Shown: positions 24,999 to 33,099 of the stretch, in pieces
Layout of the letters: every line of letters begins with the position of its first letter
Position numbering within the stretch: the first letter of the stretch is position 1
From: Paludibacteraceae bacterium
GTDB taxonomy: Bacteria; Bacteroidota; Bacteroidia; Bacteroidales; Paludibacteraceae
Assembly: GCA_905235225.1 (NCBI GenBank)
Contig: CAJOKE010000008.1
Location: 1-44,818 of the forward strand
Length of the DNA: 44,818 nucleotides
Reading direction: 5' to 3'
Notes under the pieces: generated by a model
The model's input: only the letters and a program-made list of their open reading frames with translations
The model's database searches: none
What the model was told of the DNA's origin: nothing
Translations under genes and position numbers: made by a program

Positions 24999-25455
24999 TG
25001 TTCTCGATATGATGACAAACTATTTAAGTGTGTGGAATCTCAAAGAGTACAAGTGTTAGAATATGTTAATTAATACGGGGGCAGAAACCAAATGTACAAC
25101 TATGTATAACAGGTTAAATATGGCGCAATGCCTTTATTTATAAGGGATTAGACGGTATTTGAGAGCGTGACACGGCATAAAACCAAACAACCAGATCCTC
25201 ATTCTCCGTGGTGACAAAACCTACTCTATTGCCGGGCAGGAGATGGAATAATCGCGTCCCTATGGTAAAGAAATAAAGCACAAAATACAAAGTGCTACAA
25301 AAAGAGGGGTTCGGGTGACATTTTGATAAATGGAGACGGCGGCTAAGTGGCGGCTAAATGGCAGCACTTTGAGTCGGAAGTAAAAAATAGCAAAATGTCA
25401 ACAAAAACGGTTATTTTGTGACACTTTGATATGTAGGACGAGGAGATGATAAGGA
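24999..25455. other. Intergenic region with small repeats and a possible gene remnant
   Basis: No complete gene is seen. The region contains a 10-bp perfect inverted repeat, TGACATTTTG (25316-25325) with CAAAATGTCA (25391-25400), enclosing two tandem 11-bp copies of GGCGGCTAA[G/A]T (25338-25359). On the minus strand, 25138 to about 25310 is open without an ATG and reads like protein (GTRLFHLLPGNRVGFVTT), perhaps a gene remnant. Confidence 0.5.
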
Positions 25456-25506
25456 AGAAAAAAAAGAGAGTGTGCCATTTGATTATGACACACCCTCGTT
25501 TTTTTT
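25456..25506. terminator. Bidirectional terminator between the zinc-ribbon operon and nadC
   Basis: The hairpin GAG-TGTG-c-CAT (loop TTGATT) ATG-a-CACA-cc-CTC (25468-25497) is flanked by a T-run on the right (25499-25506) and an A-run on the left. It can therefore end transcripts from both the plus-strand operon and nadC. Confidence 0.8.
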
Positions 25507-25542
25507 AGGGATCAGTCGGACACCGGCTGTTGCGGAGCTATA

Positions 25543-26412
25543 TTATGCTTTGACCGCCTTAAAACTCATATCAAGGCTCTTGACGGAATGGGTCAGTGCA
25601 CCGACAGACACAAAGTCCACACCACAAAGGGCATAGTCACGGATTGTGTCAATCGTTATTCCGCCACTTGACTCAATCTCCATGTGACGACCAACTTTTT
25701 TCTCCCATTCACGGATATGGCAAACCGCCTCTTTGGTACGTTCGGGGGTAAAGTTATCCAGCATGATACGGTCAGGGATATTGGTTGCCAACGCCTCATC
25801 AATCTCCGCCATATTCCTTACCTCTATTTCGATACGCAGGTCTTTTCCTTTCTCACGGCAGTAATCCTTGGCACGGGTCAGCGCGTTGGCTATCCCACCT
25901 GCAAAATCCACATGGTTATCCTTCAGCAGAATCATGTCAAACAAACCTATACGGTGATTCATTCCGCCGCCGGTTTTGACCGCTTCTTTTTCCAGATAAC
26001 GCAAACCGGGGGTCGTTTTGCGGGTGTCCAGCACATGACATCCCGTATCCTCGATAAGGCTTTGGTACTTGTGCGCGGTAGTTGCCACTCCTGACATCCG
26101 TTGCATGATATTGAGCATTGTCCGCTCAATCTGCAATAGGCTCAGTTCCTTGCCATAAACGCGGAAAGCGATGTCACCCGGCTTGACCGCATCGCCGTCA
26201 TGCAGGAACTGCTCTACACGGCATTCCGGATCGAAGTAATTGATAATCTCCTTCGCTACCTCGATACCCGCGATAATACCCGTATCCTTCACTATCAACT
26301 GCTGGCATCCCATTTGGGTTGCAGGGATACAACTTAATGAGGTGTGATCACCATCGCGTATATCCTCCTCAAACCAAAGTGCAATCAATTTGCGTAACTC
26401 TTCTTTTTTCAT
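25543..26412 (-). CDS. nadC: Nicotinate-nucleotide pyrophosphorylase (quinolinate phosphoribosyltransferase)
   Basis: This 289-aa protein makes nicotinate mononucleotide from quinolinate and PRPP in de novo NAD synthesis. The family motifs DTRKTTPG (129-136) and KTGGGMNHR (146-154) are intact, followed by LLKDNH and the conserved C-terminal GGI.....Y and DFVSVGALTHS stretch. The ATG at 26412 gives the usual length; the frame stays open to 26481, but that extension overlaps the promoter. It is a single-gene unit with its own promoter and terminator and is divergent from dapB. Confidence 0.96.
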   Translation of the reverse strand: MKKEELRKLIALWFEEDIRDGDHTSLSCIPATQMGCQQLIVKDTGIIAGIEVAKEIINYFDPECRVEQFLHDGDAVKPGDIAFRVYGKELSLLQIERTMLNIMQRMSGVATTAHKYQSLIEDTGCHVLDTRKTTPGLRYLEKEAVKTGGGMNHRIGLFDMILLKDNHVDFAGGIANALTRAKDYCREKGKDLRIEIEVRNMAEIDEALATNIPDRIMLDNFTPERTKEAVCHIREWEKKVGRHMEIESSGGITIDTIRDYALCGVDFVSVGALTHSVKSLDMSFKAVKA

Positions 26413-26430
26413 ATAATCATAATTTTTGCG

Positions 26431-26461
26431 CAAAATTACTGTTTTTTTTTCACATGTGCAA
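26431..26461 (-). promoter_or_regulatory. nadC promoter
   Basis: On the minus strand TTGCACATGTG leads to TAATTTTG with a 20-nt spacer after TTG, 19 bp above the nadC start. The first 11 bases and the -7 box are identical to those of the dxs promoter. Confidence 0.85.
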
Positions 26462-26468
26462 GAATTAT

Positions 26469-26499
26469 TTGCATATGTCAAATAAATAGTGTAACTTTG
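26469..26499 (+). promoter_or_regulatory. dapB promoter
   Basis: TTG at 26469 (extended TTGCATATGTC) and TAACTTTG at 26492-26499 are spaced by 20 nt, 22 bp upstream of the dapB ATG. The -33 ends of this and the nadC promoter are only 7 bp apart. Confidence 0.85.
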
Positions 26500-26521
26500 C
26501 GCGTTTTTTAGTGTAATAAAT

Positions 26522-27163
26522 ATGCGTATTGCGATTATAGGTTATGGCAAGATGGGCCACATGGTTGAACAGATTGCCCGCAAAAGAGGACACGAGGTTG
26601 TCTGCATTGTCGATGTCGATTCTCCCGAAGATATTTATTCGAGTCCGCAATTCCGCAACGCCGATGTCGCTATCGAGTTTACCACTCCTGCTACGGCGGA
26701 AGCTAATATCCGCAAAGCATGGGCGGCAGGGGTGCCGGTTGTCAGCGGAACAACGGGATGGAACGGTTATGACCTGATGGACGAAAAAGGCACTCCGGGA
26801 TTGGAATGGAGTCCGAACTTCTCAGAAGGAATGGGAATGGTCATCGGATTTATCCAAGAAGCGGCAAATAACATCCGCGAAATCGGATTGCATTACAGGG
26901 CGTCTATCACTGAGACACACCATGCGAGGAAACTTGACAAACCATCCGGCACCGCGTTGGAATTGGCAGAGACATTTTCCCGCCTCACAAACACTCCGAT
27001 GGAAAATATACCTATCGAAAGTATCCGCGAGGGCGATGTTCCGGGTACACACACCATGACATTGGACAGCGACGAAGACACCATCATCGTTACACACATC
27101 GCCAAAGGTCGCGAGGGATTTGCACTGGGTGCAGTAATAGCAGCAGAAAATTTTGTCGGTTAG
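26522..27163 (+). CDS. dapB: 4-hydroxy-tetrahydrodipicolinate reductase
   Basis: This 213-aa protein reduces the DapA product with NAD(P)H in lysine/meso-diaminopimelate synthesis. It has the N-terminal Rossmann motif GYGKMG (7-12), GTTGW (76-80) and the catalytic signature ETHHARKLDKPSGTA with His133/His134 and Lys137. It is shorter than the E. coli enzyme (273 aa), as is common in Bacteroidota. It leads a long co-oriented run, with the signal peptidase gene 14 bp downstream. Confidence 0.95.
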   Translation: MRIAIIGYGKMGHMVEQIARKRGHEVVCIVDVDSPEDIYSSPQFRNADVAIEFTTPATAEANIRKAWAAGVPVVSGTTGWNGYDLMDEKGTPGLEWSPNFSEGMGMVIGFIQEAANNIREIGLHYRASITETHHARKLDKPSGTALELAETFSRLTNTPMENIPIESIREGDVPGTHTMTLDSDEDTIIVTHIAKGREGFALGAVIAAENFVG

Positions 27164-27177
27164 CGGATTATAGAATT

Positions 27178-28554
27178 ATGAAAGAAAGACTTCAGAAAGT
27201 TACCCGGAAGGGCTGGATAGCCGCAGGGATATGGTGCGGCATATATATTGCTTTTATAGTGTGGCTGGCATGGGATGACCCTGCATCTTTAGGATGGTTG
27301 GCTTTATTACCGGTCATTGCCGATGCTTTTACGACCAAGTATATCAACTGGTCATGGTGGCGCAAATACAAACCAGCCGGCAAAGGGGAGCCGGAGAACC
27401 CGCAGGCTAAGCCGGGGCTATATACGCTTTGCTCATGGATTGATGCGATTGTGTTTGCGTTGATTGCCGTATATTTTATCAATCTGTACATTTTCCAGAA
27501 CTACCAGATTCCGTCATCTTCCTTGGAAAAAAGCCTGCGCGTAGGTGATTTCCTGTTCGTGAGCAAAATGAGCTATGGTGCGCGCGTTCCCAACACGCCG
27601 CTCTCTATGCCGCTTATGCAGCATACATGGCCCAAGTGGCTGGGAGGAGGAAAGTCGTATTTCGACAATCCCCATTGGGACTACAAGCGTTTGCGCGGAT
27701 GGGACAGCCCGCATAAAGGGGACATCGTGGTCTTCAATTTTCCGGCAGGCGATACCGTTTGCCTCAAAATGCAGAATCCTGACTACTACACCCTTTGTCA
27801 CTATTACGGGGCGCAGGTCGTTAATAAACGCAAGGATATTTTCGGTGACATCGTTGTTCGCCCTGTTGACCGCCGCGAGAACTATGTAAAACGCTGTGTC
27901 GGAGAACCAGGGGACAGCCTCAAAGTGGTTAACAATCTTGTCTGGACCAAGGTCATGAATGAGGATTGGCAGGTGGAGCCGTCCTTGGAAGGGGTTCAAC
28001 TCAACTATCTGGTTCGCACTGACGGACATCTACTGTCACGTACCTACCTTGATAAAATCGGCGTTTCACACGACGACCAGCACCAAATCGAACCGGGTCT
28101 GTACCATTTCCCGATGACCGAGAAAATGCGTGCCGAACTGGAAAAGAACCCGCACGTGGTTTCGGTCGAAGTGGAGCCGGAGCAGGCCGGCGGAGCTGTA
28201 TATCCGCTCGGACAAACAGATTGGACACGCGACAACTATGGTCCTATTTATATTCCACGCAAGGGAGACCGGCTGCTTATCACGGTGGATAACTACCCTA
28301 TTTACCGCCGTATTGCAGAGGCATATGAATTCAAGCCCATGCGTATCGGGGATGAATATGAATTTGACATGAACTACTACTGGATGCAAGGCGATAACCG
28401 CCATAACTCCGCAGACAGCCGCTACTGGGGCTTTGTGCCGGAAGATCATATCGTCGGCAGACCTGCCTTCATATGGCTTAGTATAGAGAAAGACAAACCG
28501 TGGTTCAGGGGTCATATACGTTGGAACCGTTTGGGAAAGGCTGCGCAAAAGTGA
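27178..28554 (+). CDS. lepB: Signal peptidase I
   Basis: This 458-aa membrane protease removes signal peptides from exported proteins. Three N-terminal hydrophobic segments (about 14-32, 38-52 and 86-106) precede box B IPSSSLEKSL with the predicted catalytic Ser115. The general-base Lys lies in NYVKRCVGEPGDS (Lys238), and box E reads GDNRHNSADSRYWGFVP. The long stretch between the Ser and Lys boxes and a further insert (about 255-370) make it larger than the E. coli enzyme, which fits Bacteroidota. The stop overlaps the next start (GTGA). Confidence 0.95.
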   Translation: MKERLQKVTRKGWIAAGIWCGIYIAFIVWLAWDDPASLGWLALLPVIADAFTTKYINWSWWRKYKPAGKGEPENPQAKPGLYTLCSWIDAIVFALIAVYFINLYIFQNYQIPSSSLEKSLRVGDFLFVSKMSYGARVPNTPLSMPLMQHTWPKWLGGGKSYFDNPHWDYKRLRGWDSPHKGDIVVFNFPAGDTVCLKMQNPDYYTLCHYYGAQVVNKRKDIFGDIVVRPVDRRENYVKRCVGEPGDSLKVVNNLVWTKVMNEDWQVEPSLEGVQLNYLVRTDGHLLSRTYLDKIGVSHDDQHQIEPGLYHFPMTEKMRAELEKNPHVVSVEVEPEQAGGAVYPLGQTDWTRDNYGPIYIPRKGDRLLITVDNYPIYRRIAEAYEFKPMRIGDEYEFDMNYYWMQGDNRHNSADSRYWGFVPEDHIVGRPAFIWLSIEKDKPWFRGHIRWNRLGKAAQK

Positions 28555-29078
28555 TTATCCCGACGGCATATCTCGCACCCGCCTCATATTTCAAGGCGAT
28601 CCTAAGCGGCGATTACACGGTCGAACAAATGGAAACATTTGAGAAGCAGACCTTTCGCAACCGTTGTCTTATTCGCAACCCGCAAGGCGGTATGATTCGG
28701 CTCTCCGTGCCGGTCGGAAAAGTGGAACACAAACAACTGACACGCGATATCCGGATATGTTACCAGTCCAATTGGCAGCACCAACATTGGATCGCCCTTG
28801 AAAGTGCTTATCGCCATAAACCGTTCTTTATGTATTACGAGGACTATTTCCGCCCGCATTACGAACGGCAATATGAATGGCTCCTTGACCTCAATGACGC
28901 ACTTACTGAAACACTGTTGGCATTGCTCAACAACCACCCGCCGGGGATTACAATGCCGGCAAAACACACTGCCGATTGGAGCGGGCAGACTTGGACTGAC
29001 CGACATCCGTGGCAAAATGAACTGAGTATAATTGATTTATTGTCCGAAAAAGGACCTGAAACTATAATATGTCTATAG
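28551..29078 (+). CDS. WbqC-like family protein
   Basis: This 175-aa protein is read from a GTG at 28551 (MIIPTAYLAPASYFKAIL), which gives the family's usual N-terminus and a 4-bp overlap with lepB; an in-frame GTG at 28500 would extend it into lepB. The WbqC features are visible: the N-terminal PTAYLAPASYF motif, FEKQTFRNRC, SVPVG and HKPFFMYYEDYF. The family is found in O-antigen/polysaccharide loci and elsewhere; its biochemical role is uncertain. It overlaps ilvE by 10 bp. Confidence 0.85.
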   Translation: MIIPTAYLAPASYFKAILSGDYTVEQMETFEKQTFRNRCLIRNPQGGMIRLSVPVGKVEHKQLTRDIRICYQSNWQHQHWIALESAYRHKPFFMYYEDYFRPHYERQYEWLLDLNDALTETLLALLNNHPPGITMPAKHTADWSGQTWTDRHPWQNELSIIDLLSEKGPETIICL

Positions 29079-30085
29079 ATTGGAGTACATTAGGATTCCA
29101 TTACACCGAGCCGGATTACATTGTCCGTGCCGCGTGTCATAACGGCGTTTGGGAAGAACCTTACGCCACGGCGGACAAATATCTCCACCTGCATGTTAGT
29201 GCCACTTGCCTGCAATACGGGCAGGAGGCGTTTGAAGGACTAAAAGCTTTCCGCGGTATTGACGGCAAAATCCGTATCTTCCGCTGGCGAGAAAATGCAC
29301 GCCGGATGGCACGAAGTGCCGAAGGATTGTATATGACGCCTATACCGGAGGCACTCTTCGGCAAAGCCATTGAACTGGCTCTGCAAAAGAACATGGACTA
29401 TGTGCCGCCATATGGTACCGGCGCAACACTCTATTTCCGTCCATTGCTTATCGGAACGACTCCGCGACTTGGTGTCGGACCCGGTCGGGACTTTGAGTTT
29501 ATCGTTATTCCCTCACCCATCGGACCGTATTACCCCGGTAAGTTTCATTGTACAACTTTTATCGTCAACCGCCACGTGGATCGGGCGGCTCCCTATGGAA
29601 CCGGACAATTCAAAGTAGGCGGCAACTATGCCTCGTCGTTCAGAGCTACCGAAGCGGCTCACGCCATGGGCTTTGACTGCATCTTCCTTGACGCCCGGTT
29701 CCATCACTATATAGACGAATGTAGTGCCGCCAACTTCATTGGTATTAAACATGTCGGCGATGAGACGGAATACCTGACGCCACGCTCATCTGCCATCTTG
29801 CCTTCCATAACCAATGACAGCCTCATGACGCTGGCACGCGAACAAGGACTAAAAGTTACCCGGCGGAGAATCGCTTTGGAAGAACTGTCAGACATGACCG
29901 AAGCGGCAGCATGCGGTACCGCCTGCGTTATTTCGCCTATAGACCGTGTCATTGACCCTGACCACGGCAAAACATATGAAATCAGCACTAAACCCGGTCC
30001 CGTGCTTACACGGCTTTACCGCTTACTGCAGGACATTCAGTTCGGGCGGACACCTGACACACATCATTGGTGCGATATATATTAA
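29069..30085 (+). CDS. ilvE: Branched-chain amino acid aminotransferase
   Basis: This 338-aa PLP enzyme interconverts Leu, Ile and Val with their keto acids. Fold-type IV features include YGQEAFEGLKAFR, the PLP lysine in FKVGGNYASSF (Lys182), DECSAANF and the ITDDSL-like stretch PSITNDSLMTLAREQG. Length and order match the bacterial long-type BCAT group. It overlaps the WbqC-like gene, which is not its usual metabolic neighbour. Confidence 0.95.
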   Translation: MSIDWSTLGFHYTEPDYIVRAACHNGVWEEPYATADKYLHLHVSATCLQYGQEAFEGLKAFRGIDGKIRIFRWRENARRMARSAEGLYMTPIPEALFGKAIELALQKNMDYVPPYGTGATLYFRPLLIGTTPRLGVGPGRDFEFIVIPSPIGPYYPGKFHCTTFIVNRHVDRAAPYGTGQFKVGGNYASSFRATEAAHAMGFDCIFLDARFHHYIDECSAANFIGIKHVGDETEYLTPRSSAILPSITNDSLMTLAREQGLKVTRRRIALEELSDMTEAAACGTACVISPIDRVIDPDHGKTYEISTKPGPVLTRLYRLLQDIQFGRTPDTHHWCDIY

Positions 30086-30103
30086 CTAAAAACAAATACC
30101 ATT

Positions 30104-31633
30104 ATGTTCAAAAACCAACCAAAAGGGCTCTTTGCTCTCGCTCTCGCCAACACCGGCGAACGTTTTGGCTACTACACCATGTTAGCCGTCTTTGCGCTCT
30201 TCCTGCGTGCCAACTTCGGATTGGATGCCAACGCGGCATCACGAATCTACGCGATTTTCCTGGCTGCGGTTTATTTCCTGCCGCTGGTCGGCGGTATCAT
30301 TGCCGACAAAATAGGTTACGGCAAATGCGTTACAATAGGTATTTTCATTATGTTTCTCGGATATATCTGTCTTGCCATTCCGTTAGGCGGAGACGGCGTC
30401 GCTATGGGAGTCATGCTACTGGCATTACTGCTTATTTCATTTGGAACAGGTATGTTCAAAGGCAACTTGCAGGTCATGGTTGGTAATCTGTATGACGACC
30501 CGAAATACGCAGACCGGCGCGATGCCGCATTCTCGCTGTTTTATATGGCGATTAACATCGGTGCCATGTTTGCTCCGACGGCTGCCGTCAAAATCATGGC
30601 TTGGGCGCAAGAGGCTCTGGGTTATTCCGTTAACGACAGTTACCACTTCGCCTTCATGGTGGCGTGCGCTTCACTTATCCTTAGCATTGTTATCTATTAC
30701 GCCTGCCGCCCGTGGTTCAAGCACGTTGAGAATTCGGTAAAACAAACCGCTTCTGCCGGAACTGAAAAAGTTGAGCCGCTAAGCCCCGAACAGACAAAAA
30801 AACGCATTGTTGCGCTTTGCCTTGTTTTTGCCGTTGTTATATTCTTCTGGATGGCGTTCCACCAGAACGGCCTGACCCTCACTTTCTTTGCCAACGAGTT
30901 TGTCAACCCGATTTCAACCGGCATACAATCAATGGCATTTGACATCATCAACCTCGTTATGATTGTCATCATCGTGTATGGACTGTTCGGTATCTTCCAA
31001 TCCGATTCACGCAAAGGCAAAATCGGTGCCGGAGCTGCTGCTTCCCTCGCTGCCTGCGTTCTTGTATATAAGTATTTCCACATCAATCCCGAAGGCGTTA
31101 CAGTCTCTGCCCCTATTTTCCAACAATTCAACCCCTTCTACGTTGTGGCGTTGACACCGGTCAGCATGGCTATCTTCGGAGCATTGAACAAAAAAGGGAA
31201 AGAGCCTTCCGCACCACGCAAAATTGCCTATGGTATGGTTGTTGCCGCTGCTGCTTATATCCTGATGGCTGTTTGTTCCATCGGGCTGCTCACTCCCGCT
31301 GCACAGGAACTGGCTAAAGTTAGCGGGGACCCGACATACGTCAATGCCAATGTACTCATTGTCACCTATCTGATTCTGACATTTGGCGAACTGCTGCTTA
31401 GTCCGATGGGGATATCCTTTGTCAGCAAAGTTGCACCGCCGCAATATAAAGGAATGATGATGGGCGGGTGGTTTGTTGCCACCGCCATCGGTAACTACCT
31501 CGTCCGTATCGGCGGTGGTTTGTGGGGCAATATTCCTTTGTGGATCGTTTGGTCGGTATTCGTTGCTGTTTGCCTCGTTGCTGCCATATTCATGTTCGCG
31601 ATGATGAAGAAACTTGAGGACGCCACAAAATAG
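30104..31633 (+). CDS. POT-family proton-dependent peptide transporter
   Basis: This 509-aa inner-membrane MFS protein takes up di- or tripeptides with protons. The N-terminal segment ANTGERFGYYTMLAVF carries the ExxER-like proton-coupling motif of the POT/PTR2 family, and FKGNLQVMVGNLYDDP and the FxxYYxxxNIG-like segment FYMAINIGAMF follow. About 12 to 14 membrane segments are apparent. It starts 18 bp after ilvE. Peptide uptake is the family's common role; the exact substrate is not readable. Confidence 0.93.
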   Translation: MFKNQPKGLFALALANTGERFGYYTMLAVFALFLRANFGLDANAASRIYAIFLAAVYFLPLVGGIIADKIGYGKCVTIGIFIMFLGYICLAIPLGGDGVAMGVMLLALLLISFGTGMFKGNLQVMVGNLYDDPKYADRRDAAFSLFYMAINIGAMFAPTAAVKIMAWAQEALGYSVNDSYHFAFMVACASLILSIVIYYACRPWFKHVENSVKQTASAGTEKVEPLSPEQTKKRIVALCLVFAVVIFFWMAFHQNGLTLTFFANEFVNPISTGIQSMAFDIINLVMIVIIVYGLFGIFQSDSRKGKIGAGAAASLAACVLVYKYFHINPEGVTVSAPIFQQFNPFYVVALTPVSMAIFGALNKKGKEPSAPRKIAYGMVVAAAAYILMAVCSIGLLTPAAQELAKVSGDPTYVNANVLIVTYLILTFGELLLSPMGISFVSKVAPPQYKGMMMGGWFVATAIGNYLVRIGGGLWGNIPLWIVWSVFVAVCLVAAIFMFAMMKKLEDATK

Positions 31634-31657
31634 CCCTATTTACGCCATTCTTATCGC

Positions 31658-31707
31658 ACTATTATTGCACTATTATTGCAGTATTATTGCAGTATTATTG
31701 CAGTATT
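31658..31707. repeat. 11-bp tandem repeat after the peptide transporter gene
   Basis: Four full and one partial copies of A[C/G]TATTATTGC lie in the 124-bp gap before the coiled-coil gene; only the second base varies. The period equals that of the array at 13.3 kb, with unrelated sequence. Confidence 0.95.
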
Positions 31708-31757
31708 CAGCAGGATGTTACCGTCGATTGAAGAGACCATAATATACCACATGTAAA

Positions 31758-32429
31758 ATGAAAGAATCATTATTAAAAATATCCGAGTACGTGGATGCTT
31801 TGGAGCAACGCCTTGCCGATATTGACAGACAAATGGCGGAAACGAAAGCCACGATCGAAGAATTAACGCTCAAAAATACCGAACTGGAGAAACGAATTGC
31901 CGAACTCGAAGCGCGACCTGTTCCTGAAACGGAAATTGAAATGGACTGGCTGGAAGAGGAACAGGATGCGTCCCAACCACTGCCTTTCGATGAAGAACCG
32001 GCTCAGGAACAACAGGAGCAGGAAGTTGAAAAAGAGGAACAACCGATAATCCCCGAGCCTCAGCAAACCAAGTTGCCGGAGCAGCAGGAAATTTCCTCTC
32101 AGCCTGAACAACCTGAGATTCCTGCACAACAGGAACAGCAAGTTCCCCCCGCACAACAGGAACACCCCGAGGCACCGGCTGCAAAAACCCAGACCAAAGC
32201 AACCCCTGTGGCTGATATTCGACTGGCTATTTCGCTCGGTGACCGCTTCCTGTTCCAACGCGAGTTGTTCGGTCAGAACGGCGAACTGATGCAGAAAACC
32301 CTCGAAGCTCTCAACAACCAGCCGAACCTGAGTACCGCCATGGCATACCTGGACAAGAACTTCGACTGGGACAAAGATTCACCCACCTACGAATTATTTA
32401 TTAACGCTCTTCGTCGTCGCTTGGCATAA
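31758..32429 (+). CDS. Coiled-coil protein with conserved C-terminal helical domain
   Basis: This 223-aa cytoplasmic protein has three parts. Residues 1-55 form a heptad-patterned coiled coil (for example ALEQRLADIDRQMAETKA). Residues about 60-150 are a Gln/Glu/Pro-rich linker of low complexity. Residues about 155-223 form a compact helical domain (RLAISLGDRFLFQRELFGQN, later YLDKNFDWDKDSPTYELF and a basic end RRRLA). That C-terminal pattern is one I associate with uncharacterised Bacteroidota proteins, but no function is known to me. It starts 124 bp after the transporter and stops 1 bp before rsmI. Confidence 0.85.
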   Translation: MKESLLKISEYVDALEQRLADIDRQMAETKATIEELTLKNTELEKRIAELEARPVPETEIEMDWLEEEQDASQPLPFDEEPAQEQQEQEVEKEEQPIIPEPQQTKLPEQQEISSQPEQPEIPAQQEQQVPPAQQEHPEAPAAKTQTKATPVADIRLAISLGDRFLFQRELFGQNGELMQKTLEALNNQPNLSTAMAYLDKNFDWDKDSPTYELFINALRRRLA

Positions 32430-32430
32430 T

Positions 32431-33099
32431 ATGCTATATCTCGTACCCACACCGGTCGGCAATCTGGAAGACATTACACTTCGTGCTTTGCGGATCCTCA
32501 AAGAGGTTGAACTCATCCTCGCTGAGGACACCAGGACTTCGTCCGTTTTGCTCAAGCACTATGACATACACACGCCGCTCAAATCACATCACAAATTCAA
32601 CGAGCATGAGACCAGCGAACACCTTGCCGAACAAATTGCAGCGGGTATGCAAGTCGCACTCATCAGTGATGCCGGCACACCCGGAATATCAGATCCGGGC
32701 TTTATGCTGGTGCGTGCCTGTGTGGAGAAAGGGGTAGATGTCCAGTGTCTCCCCGGAGCAACGGCATTCGTGCCGGCGTTGGTTGACAGTGCCTTGCCTT
32801 GTGACCGATTCTACTTTGAGGGATTCCTGCCCCAGAAGAAAGGACGCCAGACCCGTTTGCAGTTTCTTGCCGAACAACAGCATACGATGATTATTTATGA
32901 GTCGCCATTCCGCTTGCAAAAAACATTGGAGCAGCTGGCGCAATTCCTCGGAGCGGACAGACAGGCAAGCGTCAGCCGTGAAATCAGCAAAAAGTTTGAA
33001 GACACCCGCCGTGGCACATTAAGCGAACTTATCAACCACTTCAAAGAACATCCCGCCAAAGGAGAAATCGTTATTATTGTAGATGGCAGACACGACTAA
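32431..33099 (+). CDS. rsmI: 16S rRNA (cytidine(1402)-2'-O)-methyltransferase
   Basis: This 222-aa SAM-dependent enzyme of the tetrapyrrole-methylase fold methylates C1402 in the 16S rRNA decoding centre. Family motifs are clear: the N-terminal LVPTPVGNLEDITLRAL, AEDTRTS, ISDAGTPGISDPG, LPGATAFVPAL and FEGFLPQKKGRQ. It is somewhat shorter than E. coli RsmI, lacking much of the C-terminal extension, as is usual in this phylum. It overlaps the flippase gene by 17 bp. Confidence 0.95.
   Translation: MLYLVPTPVGNLEDITLRALRILKEVELILAEDTRTSSVLLKHYDIHTPLKSHHKFNEHETSEHLAEQIAAGMQVALISDAGTPGISDPGFMLVRACVEKGVDVQCLPGATAFVPALVDSALPCDRFYFEGFLPQKKGRQTRLQFLAEQQHTMIIYESPFRLQKTLEQLAQFLGADRQASVSREISKKFEDTRRGTLSELINHFKEHPAKGEIVIIVDGRHD

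Noticed and set aside
24874..25059. 61-codon frame overlapping the end of the zinc-ribbon gene
   Set aside because: It is an out-of-frame shadow of the gene's C-terminal coding part and shows no features of its own.
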